A DNA stretch of 13,294 nt from WO2-35-19 sp964365465 (GTDB lineage Bacteria; Patescibacteriota; Minisyncoccia; Phycocordibacterales; WO2-35-19): contig CAYIPT010000016.1 in NCBI GenBank assembly GCA_964365465.1, positions 1 to 13,294 on the forward strand, in the 5' to 3' direction. Made by a program: the position numbers and the translations under genes. This document shows, one piece after another, positions 11,105-13,294 of the stretch (its first letter is position 1; every line of letters starts with the position of its first letter). The notes below the pieces were generated by a model, which did no database searches, was not told the DNA's origin, and saw only the letters and a program-made list of their open reading frames with translations.

Positions 11105-12628
11105 ATGCTTCCTACAAAACAAAAACAACTTCTTGATTTTATAGAAAAATATATAATCCAAAAAGATATTGCCCCATCTCTAAAAGAGATGGGCAAAGGA
11201 TTGGGAGTTAAATCTATATCTACCATACATCAACATTTATCTGCTCTGGAAAAAAAAGGATATATTCAAAGACTCAAAAACAGAACAAGAAGTATTGAGA
11301 TTAAAAAACAAGTAGATATGGCTCGCATTCCTATACTCGGATTTATTGCCGCCGGAGAACCAATAGAGGCAGTAATAAATAAAGAATTTATTAGTGTCCC
11401 GAAATTAAAAATTGACAGAGAAAATGGTGTCTATGCACTTAAAGTAAAGGGTAACAGTATGATTGATGAAAATATAAAAGATGGCGATATTGTGCTAGTT
11501 AGATATCAAGAGACCGCAGAAAATGGACAGAGAGTAGTAGCTCTTATTGATAATAATGAAGCTACATTAAAAAAGTTTTATGCAGAAAAAAATAGTATTC
11601 GCTTACAACCAGCAAACAAATCTTATGAACCTATAATTATCAGGGGTGATAGAAATATACAAATTCAAGGTGTAGTCGTTGATGTTATACAAAGCACTCA
11701 AGAAACTTATTTTGAACCGATCATAAGTCCATTTTACGAATCTGAAAAAAAAATATTACCCAAAAACAAAATAATTTTGGGTGATGCCATTATTGAATTA
11801 AAGAAACTGCCAGATGAAAGTTGTGATGTTGTTATAGCCGACCCCCCATATAATATAGGTAAGGACTTTGGAAATAATAACGACAAAAGAGAACTTACGG
11901 ATTATGTGCTTTGGTGTAAAGAATGGATAAATGAATGTATTCGTGTACTAAAACCAACGGGCACTATGTTTATATACGGGTTTAGCGAAATACTTGCCCA
12001 TCTTTCCGTTGAAATTCCAGTAAACAAAAGATGGCTTATTTGGCATTATACAAACAAAAATGTTGCTTCGCTAAATTTCTGGCAAAGAAGCCATGAAGCT
12101 ATAATTTGCGCGTGGAAGAGTGGGCCGATTTTTAACAGAGACGAAGTGCGAGAACCATATACGGAAGGATTTTTGAACGGAGCTGCTGGAAAGATAAGAA
12201 AAGGAACATTGGGAAGATTTAGCAGCAGCGGTTTGGAAACTATTTATAAAGCCCACGAGGGCGGGGCTTTACCAAGAGATGTTATAAAAATTCCCGCTCT
12301 TGCTGGCGGAGCTGGAATGATTGAGAGATGGTTTTTATGCAAAACCTGTGATGGTGTTTATGAACCGCGACAACTAAAAAATCATGATGGACACGAAACA
12401 ATGAAGCATCCGACACAAAAACCATTTGAACTTTCGCGAAAATTAATAAGATCAGCCATGCCCAAAAAAGATGGCGTTGTATTAGTACCTTTCGTTGGTA
12501 CTGGCTCGGAATGCGCGGCAGCAAAAGAATTGGGGCAATCGTATATCGGCTTTGAGATCAATCCAGATTATGTAAAATTGGCAGAAAAAATAGTGGGCAA
12601 TAAAAAAATGGTTGCTAGATTATTTTAG
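11105..12628 (+). CDS. LexA repressor/autoprotease fused to beta-class DNA methyltransferase
   Basis: 507 residues in one uninterrupted frame. Residues 4-66 are the LexA winged helix (K-Q-K-Q-L-L-D-F-I ... A-P-S-L-K-E-M-G ... H-L-S-A-L-E-K-K-G-Y-I). Residues 75-195 are the S24 self-cleaving domain with every expected residue: cleavage site A83-G84 in I-A-A-G-E-P, Ser118 in K-G-N-S-M-I, Lys156 in A-T-L-K-K-F. After a linker (196-222), residues 223-500 are a methyltransferase: motif IV D246-P-P-Y249, H-P-T-Q-K-P at 435-440, and AdoMet motif F-V-G-T-G at 463-467. Motif IV before motif I marks the beta class; DPPY favours N6-adenine, though N4-cytosine is possible. The gene converges on a TaqI-like endonuclease with a 9-bp overlap. 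Likely role: modification half of a restriction system combined with a damage-sensitive repressor (role inferred; domains clear). Confidence 0.92.
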   Translation: MLPTKQKQLLDFIEKYIIQKDIAPSLKEMGKGLGVKSISTIHQHLSALEKKGYIQRLKNRTRSIEIKKQVDMARIPILGFIAAGEPIEAVINKEFISVPKLKIDRENGVYALKVKGNSMIDENIKDGDIVLVRYQETAENGQRVVALIDNNEATLKKFYAEKNSIRLQPANKSYEPIIIRGDRNIQIQGVVVDVIQSTQETYFEPIISPFYESEKKILPKNKIILGDAIIELKKLPDESCDVVIADPPYNIGKDFGNNNDKRELTDYVLWCKEWINECIRVLKPTGTMFIYGFSEILAHLSVEIPVNKRWLIWHYTNKNVASLNFWQRSHEAIICAWKSGPIFNRDEVREPYTEGFLNGAAGKIRKGTLGRFSSSGLETIYKAHEGGALPRDVIKIPALAGGAGMIERWFLCKTCDGVYEPRQLKNHDGHETMKHPTQKPFELSRKLIRSAMPKKDGVVLVPFVGTGSECAAAKELGQSYIGFEINPDYVKLAEKIVGNKKMVARLF

Positions 12629-13294
12629 GGTTTTGTCTATTTCTTTTTTCTTTTGTTCAAAAGCATAAGGAGTAAAAATAACAAAACCATTCGGGAATCT
12701 TTTTAATTCTTTGTTTTCTTGAAATCTTTTGTACGGTAATTTAAGTTTTCCATCTTTTTTCTTTGGGTTTTCAAAATAATCGCTGCCCGGAACTTCATAG
12801 TTAATATTAATAAATTCACCTTCTATTTTGTTTTTAACCCCACCCTTACCGCGCCTGACTTCTCCACTAAATGATTTCTTTTTAACTTGATAATTTAAGA
12901 TTTTCTTTTTATATACAACTTGGAAATCGGCCCCCCGATGGTCAAGTTCGCCTGACATTGCGACTGTGCCCTCGCCAAAGACCGACTCCGCTACATAGCC
13001 AGCATGTATTTGAGTAATAATACTCGCCCAAGTCCTATAAATTCTTGCGGGTAATCCTTTATTGAAACATCCTTTACACATACCGGTTTTTTCTTGAAAC
13101 TTTTTAATGTCCGTTCCGTACTCTTTTAGATATTCTTTATAAAGTTTTTCAAAACTTAGAAACTCTTTCTTATCCCAATATACTTTATAGAGCAAATTGA
13201 TAGCCTGGATTTCTTTTGGCAAATCCATTTCCACGATTTTAATAGGCCTATATTTATCACGATAGGATTTAAGATCAACTGATTGTAAAAAATT
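12620..13294 (-). CDS. TaqI-like type II restriction endonuclease, 5' partial
   Basis: The frame is open to the right edge (224 visible residues). The GTG at 13234 is an internal Val, because the 20 codons before it fit the family: D-L-K-S-Y-R-D-K-Y-R-P-I-K-I-V-E-M-D-L-P resembles the N-terminus of R.TaqI as I remember it. Further on, R-T-W-A-S-I-I-T-Q-I-H-A-G-Y-V-A-E (visible 87-103) also fits, and G-A-D123-F then N-Y-Q136-V-K138-K is the D...QxK form of the PD-(D/E)xK site. A C-K-G-C pair lies at 73-76. R.TaqI is 263 residues, so perhaps 15-40 are missing. It would cut unmodified DNA, perhaps at TCGA if specificity is kept (inference). Its stop codon lies inside the methyltransferase gene. 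Confidence 0.8.
   Translation of the reverse strand, partial: NFLQSVDLKSYRDKYRPIKIVEMDLPKEIQAINLLYKVYWDKKEFLSFEKLYKEYLKEYGTDIKKFQEKTGMCKGCFNKGLPARIYRTWASIITQIHAGYVAESVFGEGTVAMSGELDHRGADFQVVYKKKILNYQVKKKSFSGEVRRGKGGVKNKIEGEFININYEVPGSDYFENPKKKDGKLKLPYKRFQENKELKRFPNGFVIFTPYAFEQKKKEIDKTLK

Noticed and set aside
11105..12628. Two separate genes joined by a sequencing error
   Set aside because: The frame is continuous with a plausible linker, and no stop, second start with promoter, or frame change is visible around 11690-11780. Reads are still needed to be certain.
12620..13234. GTG at 13234 as the start of the endonuclease gene
   Set aside because: The 20 codons before it are open and fit the TaqI-family N-terminus, so the gene starts outside the window.

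Overview
The window looks like a piece of a small-genome bacterium of the Patescibacteria/CPR group (Parcubacteria-like). This is inference from gene content, not from a marker-gene tree. The signs are AT-rich DNA, a long run of very small two-helix type IV secretion pilin-like proteins, an almost complete lack of Shine-Dalgarno sequences, and many short single-helix proteins of unknown function. Stops are ordinary TAA/TAG and nothing suggests recoding of TGA.

Layout. (1) Bases 1-961 (+): the end of a membrane-anchored lytic-transglycosylase-like protein whose start lies left of the window, closed by a strong terminator. (2) Bases 1007-5277 (-): an orphan solute-binding-protein-like gene followed by eight consecutive pilin-like genes. 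Most are 0-22 bp apart or overlap by 4 bp; the last has its own promoter. With the transglycosylase facing it, this looks like part of a type IV secretion/pilus locus. (3) Bases 5326-6082: a compact IS200/RAYT-type element with one HUH transposase between two perfect 27-bp inverted copies of a hairpin. (4) Bases 6097-9739 (-): gyrA, a small single-helix protein and an MBL-fold protein. (5) Bases 9809-10998 (-): a membrane-anchored winged-helix protein and a coiled-coil two-helix membrane protein. (6) Bases 11105-13294: the most unusual part. A complete LexA-type repressor/autoprotease is fused in one reading frame to a beta-class DNA methyltransferase. It converges, with a 9-bp overlap, on a TaqI-like restriction endonuclease gene that runs off the right edge.

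Two themes run across the window. The first is promoter architecture: a -10 box (often with an upstream TGn) lies exactly 6 or 7 nt before the ATG of six genes and 11 nt before gyrA, which implies leaderless or nearly leaderless mRNAs. The second is small repeats inside coding sequence: a perfect 19-bp-arm palindrome adds about 17 residues in frame to the GyrA C-terminal domain, and a 21-23 bp repeat related to CTTCGACAAGCTCAGGACAAG occurs in the same reading phase in two neighbouring genes.

How the genes may work together. The LexA-methyltransferase keeps every residue needed for repressor self-cleavage and the core methyltransferase motifs, so it could link a restriction-modification system to the DNA-damage response, with the fusion replacing the usual controller protein. 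That is inference from domain content and gene order.
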